DNA of 64,000 bases from Rhodococcus pseudokoreensis (GCF_017068395.1 NZ_CP070616.1:13480-77479), one strand, 5' to 3'. Positions 1-9,059 are shown, counted from the stretch's first letter. Program-made: numbers and translations. The notes: a model not told the origin generated them from the sequence alone.

Positions 1-465
1 AGTCGTCCGAGCATCCAGTGGGCGGGCATCCTGCGCAGGGACAGTCCCTCGCCGAGACGCGGGGCAGGGGTGTCGGAACCATCCATAAGTGGAGCATAGC
101 CTGCCCTAACGCCCAACGTTTTGGGAGTCTTGCCGACCTCCGGGTGAGAGACACCGGGGAGCAGGACCTCGGAGCGGCAGATCGATTGGCGGCTACCCGC
201 CAATGAGTTCAGTGGTCGATATCGTGCCTTTCGTGGGAATCTGCGCGGTGCCGAAGCGAATTCGGCTGATCGAGCGGGACCTGATCCACGCAGCGCATGC
301 CTTTCAGCGATCGGTTTGCGGTACTGGCGCCTATATCCCCTGCTCAGTATCGCCGCCGCAGTGAGCGTGGGGCTGCCGGCCTTCCTGCTGGCGCGGCGAC
401 TCCAACTCGCTGCGAGCCGATCCAGCTCGTTCCCGGCGCCGCGCGCCGGTGCCAGACTCGCGCAG
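1..465. other. No supportable gene
   Basis: Both strands were read. Short open frames exist but none has a convincing start, ribosome site or recognisable protein pattern. The stretch ends where the ATPase remnant begins and is probably decayed or intergenic DNA. Confidence 0.5.
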
Positions 466-650
466 ATGACTGACATCGACACGCTGCCGCCCGACCTTTC
501 CAGGTTCGTCGGCCGTGCCCGTGAACTCCGAGAGATCGCCGTCCTCGTGGTCCCGGGAGGTTCGTCACGTTGCTCGGCCGGGTAGGGTGCGGCAAGACAC
601 GTCTCGCAGCGCCCGCGGTGATCGAACGCTGGCGCCGGGCCGGAAGGTAG
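466..650 (+). pseudogene. Remnant of a STAND/LuxR-type ATPase, N-terminal part
   Basis: The frame from 466 encodes LPPDLSRFVGRARELREIAV, the usual opening of LuxR/AfsR-like STAND ATPase regulators just before the P-loop. The reading then jumps frame. From 561 the next frame gives VTLLGRVGCGKTRLA, a clear Walker A (GxxGxGKT), and stops at 650. The rest of the protein, normally several hundred residues, is absent. I read this as a frameshifted and truncated regulator fragment. The match to the family opening is what I see; the exact subfamily is not resolvable. Confidence 0.65.
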
Positions 651-658
651 ATCCTGAC

Positions 659-1093
659 ATGCCACGCGGTTTCGCCGATCTCAAACACGAGGTCTTCGCG
701 CGCCACTCCAACCCATGGAGTGCCTGGACTCGCTGGCTGAGCACCCCTCTTGTGCTCGTTCCTCTGTGGACACGGCGGTGGAGCCATGCCGCGATCGTCG
801 GTGCCTGGATGGCCGCCAACCCCGTGATCTTCCCGAAACCGGCGGACGAGCAGGCTTGGTCCACCCGGGCGGTGCTCGGCGAAGAACTCTGGATCACCGA
901 GCGGCCACGCGACACCGCGATGGCGGTAAACGCGGCGGCCACGCTGGCCGGCATCACCGCACTGATCGCCGCCCGGCGACGCCGCGCCGCACCGGCAGCC
1001 GGTGCCACCGCGGTCATGATGGCGCTGCTACTGGTCTACTGGCGGCTGATGGCCGGCTACTACAGCCGACACCGGGGCGCCAACACCGGCTGA
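659..1093 (+). CDS. Small membrane protein, DUF6653-like
   Basis: Encodes 144 residues starting MPRGFADLKHEVFARHSNPW. The N-terminal half carries the WSAWTRW...PLVLVPLWTRR...VGAWMAANPVIFPKP pattern that I associate with DUF6653 proteins of actinobacteria. Two or three hydrophobic stretches (about residues 25-55, 90-105 and 115-130) suggest an integral membrane protein. A longer upstream frame is open, but the ATG at 659 begins the conserved part. Function is unknown. It stands alone directly after an ATPase remnant, and family assignment is from memory of the pattern only. Confidence 0.6.
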   Translation: MPRGFADLKHEVFARHSNPWSAWTRWLSTPLVLVPLWTRRWSHAAIVGAWMAANPVIFPKPADEQAWSTRAVLGEELWITERPRDTAMAVNAAATLAGITALIAARRRRAAPAAGATAVMMALLLVYWRLMAGYYSRHRGANTG

Positions 1094-1530
1094 GCCCCGA
1101 ATACGAGTCGGCTTCCGGTCGTCGTATCCGACGTGGACGATCCGGACGAGGGCAGGCTACTGATGTAGACCCGATAGCCGCCGCGGCGCCGACGAGTCCG
1201 AACGCAACCGACTCGGGTGCGACCGGATCTCACCACCGAACGCGCTGTCGCCGCCACCTGGGTGCTCACAGGCCATGCGGTCCACCGCACGCTCGTGCGC
1301 GAGCCCGGCTGGACGCGCCCAAGTACGCCAACCGGATCCAGGCGCACGACCATGGCCGAGCTCCTCAGGGATCGGCAACCGACACCATCGGCGAGCCCTA
1401 GTCGCAGACCTGCGGTGCGGCGAGAAACAATTTGCCACAGACGAAGGCGCGGGAGAGCTTCCACTCGTTGTTGTAGCGCACGAAGGGTGTCGGCAGTGTG
1501 TCCGCCGGTGGTGTTGTAGAAGTCCTCGGC
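1094..1530. other. No supportable gene
   Basis: Several overlapping open frames on both strands lack starts and family patterns. A short minus-strand stretch near 1400-1500 reads like the end of a protein, but it has no start and no continuity with its neighbours. Treated as intergenic or decayed DNA. Confidence 0.45.
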
Positions 1531-2457
1531 TCAAACAGTGACGAATTGGTAGGCATTGCCATCGCTCACGATACGACCGACACTGTTCCCTGCGAAGTGC
1601 GTGCCGAACACGAGAACATCACTGTCTGCAACGGAGGCGAGGAACTCCTGACGCCGAGCGGAGGACACCTCACGATCCCAGTCACTTCGCGAACTCCAGG
1701 TAGGATGGGCGACCTGGATCGGATGATGCACGAAATCGCCGGTGATAAAACCGATCTCGCCCTTCGATTCGATGGTGAGACTGTGATGGTACTTGGTATG
1801 ACCCGGCGTGGAGGTATACCGCACACCCTCGCAAATGGTGTGGTTGACCGGAACCAGATCGACGAGTCCCGCATCGACACAAGGTTGAATCGACTGCGCG
1901 AACACGAGACGCGTCTGCCGGTGGATGTCGGGATCCGCTCCGTTGTACGTGACGGCATGCCCGAGGTCGTCGGAGACGTCACCACCCTCGGTGAGTCCCT
2001 TGTGGTACTCGAACTCGTCCTGAACGAAGGTGTACCGGGCGTTCGGGAAGGTCGGCACCCATCGGCCACCCTCGAGCACGGTGTTCCATCCCACGTGATC
2101 GAGGTGCAGATGTGTGATGGCGACGTAGTCGATCTGTTCGGGCTTGTAGCCGGCATCCGCCAGTCGATCCAGATAGGGGGAGTCCAGGCCACCCCAGGAC
2201 GGGATCAGCGGTAGATCCTTGTGATTGCCGCACGCGGTGTCGACGAGAACGACAGACGACCCGGTGTCGACGACGAACGAGTGAACGCTCCAGAGTGTCT
2301 GCCCCTGTTCGGTGGCGTAGTCGGGGTACAGCCACGGAACGGCCTTGACCGCATCCGGCGTTGCCTCTGCGATCAGTCCGTCGAGCTCACCGACCTCAAC
2401 CGCGATTTCGTTTATCTGGGTGATTTTCACATCACCGATCTGCCACCTCTGAGTCAT
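1531..2457 (-). CDS. MBL-fold metallo-hydrolase
   Basis: Encodes 308 residues of a metallo-beta-lactamase-fold hydrolase. The signature THLHLDH lies at about residues 115-121, giving the zinc ligands H116, H118, D120 and H121. Further ligands follow in the TPGHTKYH and GTHFAG segments. A frame extends 18 bases further upstream, but GAAGGA sits six bases before the ATG at 2457, which decides the start. The N-terminus has no signal peptide, so it is cytoplasmic. Relatives include lactonases and other ester or thioester hydrolases, and the substrate cannot be told. Its minus-strand upstream neighbour is a cold-shock remnant. Confidence 0.85.
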   Translation of the reverse strand: MTQRWQIGDVKITQINEIAVEVGELDGLIAEATPDAVKAVPWLYPDYATEQGQTLWSVHSFVVDTGSSVVLVDTACGNHKDLPLIPSWGGLDSPYLDRLADAGYKPEQIDYVAITHLHLDHVGWNTVLEGGRWVPTFPNARYTFVQDEFEYHKGLTEGGDVSDDLGHAVTYNGADPDIHRQTRLVFAQSIQPCVDAGLVDLVPVNHTICEGVRYTSTPGHTKYHHSLTIESKGEIGFITGDFVHHPIQVAHPTWSSRSDWDREVSSARRQEFLASVADSDVLVFGTHFAGNSVGRIVSDGNAYQFVTV

Positions 2458-2529
2458 GAGGTTTCCTTCTTTCATTCAGCGTGTGGAGCGCTTGTTCAGA
2501 CAGCGCGTCCGGCCATTTCGCCTTCGTAG

Positions 2530-2760
2530 ATCGCCTCGTCCACCCGGCGGGGTGCCAAGCAGTCTCCGACGCCGTCACGTCGAACTGCGCTTCGAGTTGG
2601 GGAAGCAGGGCCGTATCGGCATCGCGAAGCATGACGGTCACGAGAGACTGCGCCGGCAACCACCAGGCGTCTCTGGGGAGTCGATCACGCCCCAGCCCTC
2701 GTCGTAGTTCCATGTCCGCATCGTTCCGATGGTCGGAGACATGAATCGATACTGCATCAT
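2530..2760 (-). pseudogene. Decayed cold-shock-domain protein
   Basis: Reading the minus strand from 2760 gives a start followed by GTMRTWNYDEGWGVIDSPET, the first two strands of an actinobacterial cold-shock-like domain (G-x-V-R-x-W-...-GWGVI). The frame then ends in a stop at about 2641. The neighbouring frame stays open but no longer shows the second RNA-binding motif. Full-length relatives run about 130 residues with a C-terminal extension, so this copy looks inactivated by a frameshift. No other product is evident here. Confidence 0.55.
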
Positions 2761-2857
2761 CACAACGACCGTGCACATGCCAATTTTCTATTCGGCCACG
2801 TCATAGACGGATCCCGTGGATCGATCGCAATCCGGTGCCGAGACACGTTCCGGATCG

Positions 2858-3322
2858 TCAAAGGCTGCCGATCATTGTGTAACGGCTTCTGTCTGACCAG
2901 AACGCGACGGCATCGACAAGGCGAGGGGTCATGAAACCACCGGTGTCACCCCATGGCCATGCCACATGAGCGCGGGCCACCTGATCTTGAACGAGGTCGG
3001 CAATGCAGACGACGACCGACTCCTCGTCGTTGTTGACCTGCGCGCCGTATCCGCTCATACCTAAACCGCCGGGCCCGCGACCGAGCACCGTCACGTCGCT
3101 CAGAAGCAGCACACAGCCGCTGTCCGGGTCGTACTCGGCGACCCAGTCGACCCGCTCGACCACACCTCCGTACTGACGCACGTTCAGATCCCGGCCGACG
3201 CGACCCAGCGCGTTGACCCACGCATCCGGCAGGTCCGACGACACCAGGCGCACGCCTTCCCGCGCAACCCAGGTGGCCGTTAGCACTTGCTCACCGCGAG
3301 GGTTCCCGAAGAAGCCAGTCAT
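2858..3322 (-). CDS. Hypothetical protein, 154 residues
   Basis: A well-formed open frame with actinobacterial codon use and no recognised family. It begins MTGFFGNPRGEQVLTATWV and ends with a stretch rich in aromatic residues. There is no signal peptide, membrane segment or metal-binding cluster. Its mixed hydrophobic and charged make-up with evenly spaced glycines suggests a soluble globular domain, mostly beta. No strong Shine-Dalgarno precedes the ATG at 3322. The gene stands alone between a cold-shock remnant and a small plus-strand gene. Confidence 0.5.
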   Translation of the reverse strand: MTGFFGNPRGEQVLTATWVAREGVRLVSSDLPDAWVNALGRVGRDLNVRQYGGVVERVDWVAEYDPDSGCVLLLSDVTVLGRGPGGLGMSGYGAQVNNDEESVVVCIADLVQDQVARAHVAWPWGDTGGFMTPRLVDAVAFWSDRSRYTMIGSL

Positions 3323-3526
3323 CGTTCCAGGGTGTCACCGAGACGCGATGTATCGAACGAAATCGAGTGCGCCTGGTCGCGACTATGGCGTCGCCTCGAT
3401 GCCCTGACCTGTCGGGACACCGGTCAGCGATCCCTCAGCGGCGACTCATAGCCGGACTCAGCAATGCGCGAACCCAGCAGAAGTTGGTGGCTTGTGAACC
3501 GAATCCGTACGAGTTAGGCATGTCGT

Positions 3527-3718
3527 ATGGCTGAGAATCCCGGAACCCGATCGGGTTTGAAGGTCGGCGACAAAGTCACGGTTCATGCGGAGGCGACGTC
3601 GGTGTTCACGATTGTGAGCATCGATGGCGACGACGCGCTGATCGAGTCGATTGCCAGTACGCCGGGGACGTACCCGTTCCACTGCAAGCTTGAGCGCCTC
3701 GTTGCGGTCGAGTCCTGA
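3527..3718 (+). CDS. Small hypothetical protein, 63 residues
   Basis: A short frame starting MAENPGTRSGLKVGDKVTVH. The LKVGDKVTV...FTIVSIDGDDALIES layout, with alternating hydrophobic residues and turns, resembles a small SH3-like or KOW-like beta-barrel. That is inference from the pattern only. The minus strand is also open here but has a much less protein-like composition. It leads a run of small same-strand genes (3.5-5.5 kb) that look like plasmid accessory genes. Function unknown. Confidence 0.5.
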   Translation: MAENPGTRSGLKVGDKVTVHAEATSVFTIVSIDGDDALIESIASTPGTYPFHCKLERLVAVES

Positions 3719-3935
3719 AACAGTCAAGAATGCGCCTGACCGGCGCAGATGACACGTCCCCCTCGTGGGTATGGTTCTCAGCGGTGCAGGGTTTGTCGCC
3801 GGCGATCGGGACGCACGGCATCTACGGCATTTCATGATGATTGAGTTGTGACGGCCGGGGCCGGCCTGCGTGGGTCACCGCGCCCTCACGGGGTGTGCCA
3901 TGCTGGGGGGCACAGTATCGAAGTCGGGGGACAAC

Positions 3936-4136
3936 ATGACTGTTCATGCGTTGGTGCGATCGGCAGGCAGGCGCGGGTGGACGTTGCGGTGCGATCTGTG
4001 CGAGCACACCTTCACCACGGCCGTCGCCGGCCGGCCCGAGGCGGTGGCTTTCGCTCGAACCCATGGGTGGATCGTCGGTGAGCGCACGTTGTGCCCGATG
4101 TGCGCGGTCACCGACACCGCCCGCCGCACAGCCTGA
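3936..4136 (+). CDS. Small CxxC zinc-ribbon-like protein
   Basis: Encodes 66 residues beginning MTVHALVRSAGRRGWTLRCD. Two cysteine pairs, CDLC and CPMC, are separated by about 35 residues, as in a treble-clef or zinc-ribbon fold that binds one zinc ion. A run of G (GGGGG) a few bases upstream is a good ribosome site for the ATG at 3936; the longer open frame upstream is not needed. It may bind DNA or RNA, but there is no direct evidence. Another small cysteine-pair protein lies 600 bases downstream. Confidence 0.55.
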   Translation: MTVHALVRSAGRRGWTLRCDLCEHTFTTAVAGRPEAVAFARTHGWIVGERTLCPMCAVTDTARRTA

Positions 4137-4232
4137 CCCGCCGATCCACAGCACCGCCCCGGGACCGCGGGGCGGGTGCCCGGCTGTGAGGATGTACCGA
4201 AAGAATTTGTCGCGTGTTGAAGGGAAACAGGT

Positions 4233-4697
4233 GTGATGGGGGAGCGGGCCGTAGCGAGCAAGGTGCATGTGATGGTGTCGTATTGGTGGTGCCGCGGCGA
4301 CGGTCTCGCCAACCATCAACTCGGCCAGATCCTCACCCGCGCAGCAGGTGTGGGCGAGGTCGACATCACCGATCCGCAGTCCATGCTCACCGGCACAGCC
4401 GGCAAGACCGACCCCACGCTCCTGGGGAAACAAGCGGCCAACCCGGTCGGGAATGCGATCACCACCCAGGCGCGGACCCTCGACCTGAAAGGACTCGCCG
4501 GATCGGTGTCGACGATGGCGCGCTCGCAGGGGGCCGAGGACCTCGCCGCGGTCGTCGGGGAGGGCCTGAACGCGGCCAGCTTCCTCGCCTCCGGCGCACA
4601 CCAGAGCTACCAGAACCTGGTCGTCGACAACGCCGGCCGCAACGCCATCCAATGGGTCTCGGATTGGCTGAACCTGCAGATCACCCGCGCCGCCTGA
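4233..4697 (+). CDS. Hypothetical protein, 154 residues
   Basis: The frame starts at GTG (4233) or the adjoining ATG (4236), behind AAGGGA. I recognise no family. The middle is rich in alanine, glycine and leucine and reads as amphipathic helices (QGAEDLAAVVGEGLNAASFL). The C-terminus, WVSDWLNLQITRAA, is amphipathic too. There is no signal peptide or membrane segment. It is followed at short distance by three further small genes on the same strand, so co-transcription is likely. Confidence 0.55.
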   Translation: MMGERAVASKVHVMVSYWWCRGDGLANHQLGQILTRAAGVGEVDITDPQSMLTGTAGKTDPTLLGKQAANPVGNAITTQARTLDLKGLAGSVSTMARSQGAEDLAAVVGEGLNAASFLASGAHQSYQNLVVDNAGRNAIQWVSDWLNLQITRAA

Positions 4698-4742
4698 CGA
4701 TCCCGACCGTCTCACTCACCTCCCGAACAGGAGCACCGAACA

Positions 4743-5030
4743 TTGGCCCCTCACGCCCACCGCCGCACCTCCTGCTGGGTGACTTGCCCGCATTGCGACA
4801 AACGCACCTACTTCACCCGCAGGGATGCCCGCGCCGCTCGCACCCACCACGAAAAACGCCGCGGCCTGTCGATCTACCCCTGCCCACACCAAGACCAGGA
4901 CAGTGACGGCTTCCACGTCGGGCTCCGGCCAATCGGGTTGGGCCGCGGGAACATCGATCGCTGCACCCTCGCCGAGAACCAGCGAGGAACACTCGCCGAC
5001 ACCCGGTTCACAGTGCGGGGTGGGTGGTGA
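4743..5030 (+). CDS. Small zinc-finger-like protein
   Basis: Encodes 95 residues from a TTG at 4743, preceded by AGGAG nine bases upstream. The N-terminal CPHCDKRTYF motif and a second C/H group (CPHQ) about 30 residues later look like a small zinc-binding unit. The rest is basic and arginine-rich (RRDARAARTHHEKRRG), fitting nucleic-acid binding. The stop codon overlaps the start of the next gene, so the two are translationally coupled. The function is not known. Confidence 0.55.
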   Translation: MAPHAHRRTSCWVTCPHCDKRTYFTRRDARAARTHHEKRRGLSIYPCPHQDQDSDGFHVGLRPIGLGRGNIDRCTLAENQRGTLADTRFTVRGGW

Positions 5031-5377
5031 CCCTGATGAACACCACGGGATCATCGACCACCCCGATCCCACTCGCCCCCGGTGACCGGATCCGCTTCGG
5101 TATCGAACCGCGCCGCCCCTACACGGTCCGCGCACTCTCGAAGAACTTCGTCGTCTGCACCCGCCACCGCGACTTCGCAACCCAAGGTGAGTTCGTCTAC
5201 ACGGTCATCGACTGGCGCAGCGGAATCCGCGGCCCGGTCACCGTGATCGGACACAGCATGGACGTGAGCACCGATCAGCAGTGCCGCGACCTCCTCGACG
5301 ATCTCGAAGTCGGTCGGTGGGAAATCAGCCACCGCAACCGTGTCCAGCTCGACATCCTCGACCGGGGTGAAGCATGA
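5027..5377 (+). CDS. Hypothetical protein, about 116 residues
   Basis: Starts at a GTG whose GTGA overlaps the stop of the preceding zinc-finger-like gene; a GTG three bases earlier and an ATG at 5036 are alternatives. The protein contains LAPGDRIRFGIEPRRPYTVRA, reminiscent of a small beta-barrel, then FVVCTRHRDF...VYTVIDW and a C-terminal acidic helix. Actinobacterial plasmids and phages often carry proteins of this layout, but I cannot name a family. It overlaps the next tiny gene by 11 bases. Confidence 0.5.
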   Translation: MTLMNTTGSSTTPIPLAPGDRIRFGIEPRRPYTVRALSKNFVVCTRHRDFATQGEFVYTVIDWRSGIRGPVTVIGHSMDVSTDQQCRDLLDDLEVGRWEISHRNRVQLDILDRGEA

Positions 5378-5507
5378 AAGACCCCACGCCCCGAGATGTC
5401 TTCTCGCGGAACTGATGCTGCTCATCGCAGCCGCGGTGGTCCTGTTGTGGCTGGAGGCCAGCCGGTCCTCGTTCGACCAGCCGCCACTACCGATTCCATC
5501 CACATAG
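5367..5507 (+). CDS. Tiny single-pass membrane peptide
   Basis: A 46-residue frame from GTG at 5367, overlapping the end of the preceding gene. After a short basic leader it holds LMLLIAAAVVLLWL, a clean transmembrane helix, and a short polar tail. It could be the fourth gene of the small accessory operon. Support is limited to the overlap and the hydrophobic profile; the ribosome site is weak. Confidence 0.35.
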   Translation: MKHERPHAPRCLLAELMLLIAAAVVLLWLEASRSSFDQPPLPIPST

Positions 5508-5701
5508 GGTGCGGATCGCCGCCCCTGCCGGTCGGTCTCAATGCCGCTCCGAGACCAAAGAACACCACAGCGCCCGGCGCGGCGATGTTAGATCTCACGA
5601 CCGCCGAACTCATCACGATCAGCCCAGGAAACGAGGCGTGTGGCATGCCGCGGGTCGCCGCCGATGAATCACTTTCCTCTCATCCAGTCCTGCAGACAGA
5701 G

Positions 5702-5944
5702 CACCTTCGCGGCACCCTGGCACAGATGGAACGCCAGATGATCCGCGAACGCACCATGGCCGGTCTCCACTCCGCCCGGCGGGAGTGCCGCAGTCGGCGG
5801 TCGCCACCCGTAATAGCGGCGGGCCGCATCGAAACCGCACGAATACTGCGCGAACAGGGCAGGTTAGACGACGCGATCACCGACCCTCTCCGAGCGGGGG
5901 GATCTTCCGTTCGGTGTGCCCTTGCCGACATCAGTCGGGTGTAG
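5702..5944 (+). pseudogene. C-terminal remnant of a serine recombinase (resolvase/invertase)
   Basis: The translation LAQMERQMIRERTMAGLHSA...PPVIAAGRIETARILREQG...DDAIT..LRAGGSSVRCALADI matches the end of the catalytic domain (long E helix: E-R-x-x-I-x-E-R-T-x-A-G-L) and the helix-turn-helix of Hin/resolvase-family proteins. The catalytic N-terminal half with the active serine is missing. Substitutions such as CRSRRSPP for the usual GRKGGRPP indicate decay. It lies tail to tail with, and overlapping, the broken CPBP gene, so an old mobile-element boundary probably passes here. Confidence 0.7.
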
Positions 5945-6864
5945 TGCCTGACAAAATCTACTTCTCTTGCCGAAAGGGCTGGCAGATCGCACCGCCGCAG
6001 ATATGCGATAGTCGATCCACCGAACCTTCCGGCGCAAGAGAGGTTGCACTCGATACCACAGAACCACCCACCACACCGCGAACCCCAACGAAATGACGAT
6101 CTTCAGCGCTGCCCCCAACAACGTGAGGGCATCCTCGGCGTCAACAAGCAGCCCAGGCGCATTCCACAAGCCATGCATGACGATCAACCACCACAACCGT
6201 CGGAACCTGTAGTAGATCCACACCGCAGCCGAACCCCATACCAAGGCCCACACGAACCCGCCGGCGCCGTAGTACAAATGGAGTAGTCCGCGCATCGTGC
6301 CCGCCAGAATGATGATCGCAGGCAGTGGGAGACGCCCGATCAGAAGCACGACCGGCAATGCCGCGATCAGGCTCTTCTTCGAAGCCCGCCAACACGATGG
6401 TGAGATTCTGCAACCAACCACCCGACTCGATCACCGGCGGAGGCAGTGGCTCCATCCGCAGACCCACGCCTACGCAAGTTAAAGCAAGGGCGACCGCGGC
6501 GATCTGGCCAGCACTCCACGCACAGATCATCTCCACGGCCTGAACCACCACCAGGCGTCCGCCACCACCGGCGTTGCACCGGCAACAGCAACAGCACCAA
6601 ACCGAGCGCAACGAACCCGAGCACCGAGCGGAAGAACTGCACCTCGAAACGGGACACGATCGAACCCCAGTCGCGCACTCGCGGTGCGGTCGACGGCGCT
6701 AGGAACTCACCCCAAGTCGAGACAACCGCGGGCCCATATGCGACAGCCCAGATGGCCAGCAAAGCAACAATGAGCAGCGGACCAGCGACCATCGACCAGC
6801 GGACCGGGCCGACCGATCCCTTCTGCCTCGACAGACCTGGGAAGGACCGCAACGCGGAACTCAA
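5864..6864 (-). pseudogene. CPBP-family intramembrane protease, two frameshifts
   Basis: Three successive minus-strand frames join into one membrane protein. The first (6864 to about 6555) carries WSMVAGPLLIVALLAIWAVA and more helices. The second (to about 6373) ends in NLTIVLAGFEEE, the glutamate pair of the CPBP/Rce1 active site. The third has MRGLLHLYYGAGG (motif 2) and WWLIVMHGLWNAPGLL (motif 3, H..N). All catalytic motifs are present but in different frames, with breaks near 6555 and at 6373. The C-terminus runs into the resolvase remnant. The start overlaps the stop of the HExxH peptidase gene (ATGA), so the two once formed an operon. Confidence 0.75.
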
Positions 6865-7634
6865 CGACCGGCCTGCGGAAGTGATGCGCGGCGAATCTGC
6901 CGACGAAATCTCAACCGGTGAGTCGGGTGAAGCAGATCGTTCCCTCCCTGCGCCTGTGTTTCGATCATGTCCAGGCAGCTTGCAGCGCGGACGATGCCAC
7001 CGTGGTCACACATGAAGTCATCTGCGCGGAATTCACAGAGCCACGACAGCGGAATGAAGGCAAGTGCTCCCAGAAGCAGTAAGAGCAGGCCGATCACGAA
7101 GCCCACGTACACAATCGGCAACTCCCAAAACAGATCCACGAGCGCGGCTGCGACGAGTAACCCGCCCGCACCGACGACCGGCCACCACCGCGCGCGCAGC
7201 AGGGTTGCCTCGGCACGGTGACCCAACTCGTGCAGAATCAGCCCCTCAAACCAGTACCCGACGAACCAGTCGACACCGAAATCGCTTCGTCCGCGAACCT
7301 CGGGATTGAGGACCAGGTCGTCGGTCTTGTAGTGATACGCCGCAAGCCCTAGTGCCCTCTGCCGATCAAAAACCACATTCGGAATGGTCGATTGACCAAC
7401 CCGGAGCGCGAGGTCACGAACCGTCACGCGTATCGCCTCTTCAGCCGCGGCGAGCGTCGGATCACCAGAGGCATCCACGGCAGACATGTCGGACGGATCG
7501 CCCATCCCTATCGACTCCCGCCACGGCCGCCCGACCACTTGCCGGCTGCGCCCGTCCGGCAGCAGATCCACAGACCACACAGCATGATGAACCTCCCTGA
7601 AAGTCCGAAGCTCGCGTGTCGAGACTCCGTTCAT
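6861..7634 (-). CDS. Membrane HExxH metallopeptidase, M48-like
   Basis: Encodes 257 residues. A cytoplasmic N-terminal part leads to LILHELGHRAEATLL, the zinc-binding HExxH helix (about residues 135-142). Two transmembrane helices follow (GAGGLLVAAALVDLFW and YVGFVIGLLLLLLGALAFI). Then LCEFRADDFMCDHGG carries the expected third zinc ligand in an E-x-R-A-D motif, as in M48/HtpX-type peptidases. The ATG at 7634 has GAGG just upstream. The gene is coupled to the broken CPBP protease gene, so the pair may have acted together on membrane or lipidated substrates. The exact family is inferred from motif order. Confidence 0.75.
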   Translation of the reverse strand: MNGVSTRELRTFREVHHAVWSVDLLPDGRSRQVVGRPWRESIGMGDPSDMSAVDASGDPTLAAAEEAIRVTVRDLALRVGQSTIPNVVFDRQRALGLAAYHYKTDDLVLNPEVRGRSDFGVDWFVGYWFEGLILHELGHRAEATLLRARWWPVVGAGGLLVAAALVDLFWELPIVYVGFVIGLLLLLLGALAFIPLSWLCEFRADDFMCDHGGIVRAASCLDMIETQAQGGNDLLHPTHRLRFRRQIRRASLPQAGR

Positions 7635-7867
7635 CCGGCCTCACAGGTCCTCCCACCTGTGTCGCCGATGACAGTCTGCCGTGCGACCCCGACACGCGGT
7701 GCGCCATACCACCGCGGGCGAGTCCGCGAATGTCCTGTGCCAACGGCGTCCATGGTCGGTTTCAACGCGTGCCGGACTGGTGGGTGTAGTGGTCGGCTCG
7801 GTCGGTACGATCCGCATCGTGTTCGTCGGGGAACGGGCACGGAGAGTTAACTGGGAGGGGATCGTCG

Positions 7868-9037
7868 ATGCCAACGTTCGCGGGCTACGTAAGGAGCACA
7901 GATCTGAAACGACGCACCGCACTGGCCTTCGCGGCGTCCGTGAGCGCGACACTTCTCACTGCCGCACCCGCCGCCCTGCCCGGCGACACGCACCCGGCGG
8001 GTACGTTGCTCGATGAGCAGCATGTCACCGCAGCGGTGCTCCCGGCCGGCGCCGCGGACACCAGCACTGTCATCCGCTATTCCACCTTGCGAACCGCCAC
8101 CGAAGCCGGAGAGTCCACCGGGTCGATATTCCTGCCGCAGGGCGCACCACCCGCCGGTGGATGGCCCGTCGTGTCCTACGCGCACGGCAACGTCGGCATC
8201 GACGACGAATGTGCACCGTCGGTCACCGGATCCGATGACGTCGAACGGGAATTCATCCACCGGTGGCTCTCCGCCGGCTACGCCGTTGCGGCCACCGACT
8301 ACGCCGGGATCGGCACCGACGGAGTCAACGCGTACACCGACGGACCCGCGGCCGGCGCCAACACCGTCGACATCGTCCGCGCCGCCCACCAGCTCTACGG
8401 TGACCAACTCAGCGACCGGTGGATCGCCGCGGGCCTGTCCCAAGGTGGTCACGCCACCTACTTCGCCCACCAGGCCACCACCCGCACACCCGAACTCGAC
8501 TTCCGCGGCGCGATCGCCGTCGCCGCCCCCACCCACCTCGACCAGCTCTTCCCGCTGGCCGGACCAAACTTCCCCGCCGTGCCGGTCGCTGGGATCGCAC
8601 ACTACGTCCTCTACACCCTCGCCGGACTCGACGACACTCGTCCGGAACTCGGAATCCGCCAGTATCTGACCCCCACTGGCATCGAGTTGATGGAGAAGGC
8701 GAAGGCAACCTGCAACAACGACCTGAACGACTATTTGAGCGCTCACCCGGTGATCGTCGCGGAACTGTTCACCACCCCACTCGACACCCCCGGCCCCCGT
8801 GAGGCGCTCGATGAGATGCAGCACGTCCCCACCGATGGGTTCGACCGACCGATCCGGGTCGTGCACAGCCTCGCAGACACCAAGGTTCCGATCCCGCTGA
8901 CCTGGGCACAACTCACCGAAATGCGTTCCAGTGCCCTGGACGTCGAGTATCAGCAACTGTCAGAGGTGGACCATGCTCACAGCCTCACCGCGTCGATGCC
9001 CGAATCCCTGGACTTCGCCGCCCGGGTCCTGCGCTGA
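7868..9037 (+). CDS. Secretory lipase, LIP family
   Basis: Encodes 389 residues of an exported alpha/beta-hydrolase. A basic N-terminus and hydrophobic core (RRTALAFAASVSATLLTAAPAALPG) form a signal peptide with cleavage near residue 40. The nucleophile elbow GLSQGGH places the serine at about residue 191. The late LADTKVPIPLTW and VDHAHSL segments supply the acid and histidine. The fold and AGLSQGG setting match the fungal and actinobacterial secretory lipase family (PF03583), which hydrolyses triacylglycerols or esters outside the cell. GGGAGGGG upstream supports the start. It is monocistronic, with a small hairpin just after the stop. Confidence 0.85.
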   Translation: MPTFAGYVRSTDLKRRTALAFAASVSATLLTAAPAALPGDTHPAGTLLDEQHVTAAVLPAGAADTSTVIRYSTLRTATEAGESTGSIFLPQGAPPAGGWPVVSYAHGNVGIDDECAPSVTGSDDVEREFIHRWLSAGYAVAATDYAGIGTDGVNAYTDGPAAGANTVDIVRAAHQLYGDQLSDRWIAAGLSQGGHATYFAHQATTRTPELDFRGAIAVAAPTHLDQLFPLAGPNFPAVPVAGIAHYVLYTLAGLDDTRPELGIRQYLTPTGIELMEKAKATCNNDLNDYLSAHPVIVAELFTTPLDTPGPREALDEMQHVPTDGFDRPIRVVHSLADTKVPIPLTWAQLTEMRSSALDVEYQQLSEVDHAHSLTASMPESLDFAARVLR

Positions 9038-9043
9038 GCGCAC

Positions 9044-9059
9044 CCTCGGCCGCCCGAGG
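9044..9059 (+). terminator. Short GC hairpin after the lipase gene
   Basis: CCTCGG and CCGAGG form a six-base stem around CCGC seven bases after the lipase stop. There is no T-run, so it is a weak candidate for an actinobacterial terminator. Confidence 0.4.

Noticed and set aside
1498..2214. Plus-strand open frame of 238 codons
   Set aside because: It is the mirror of the MBL-fold hydrolase gene on the minus strand, which has the metal motif and a good ribosome site.
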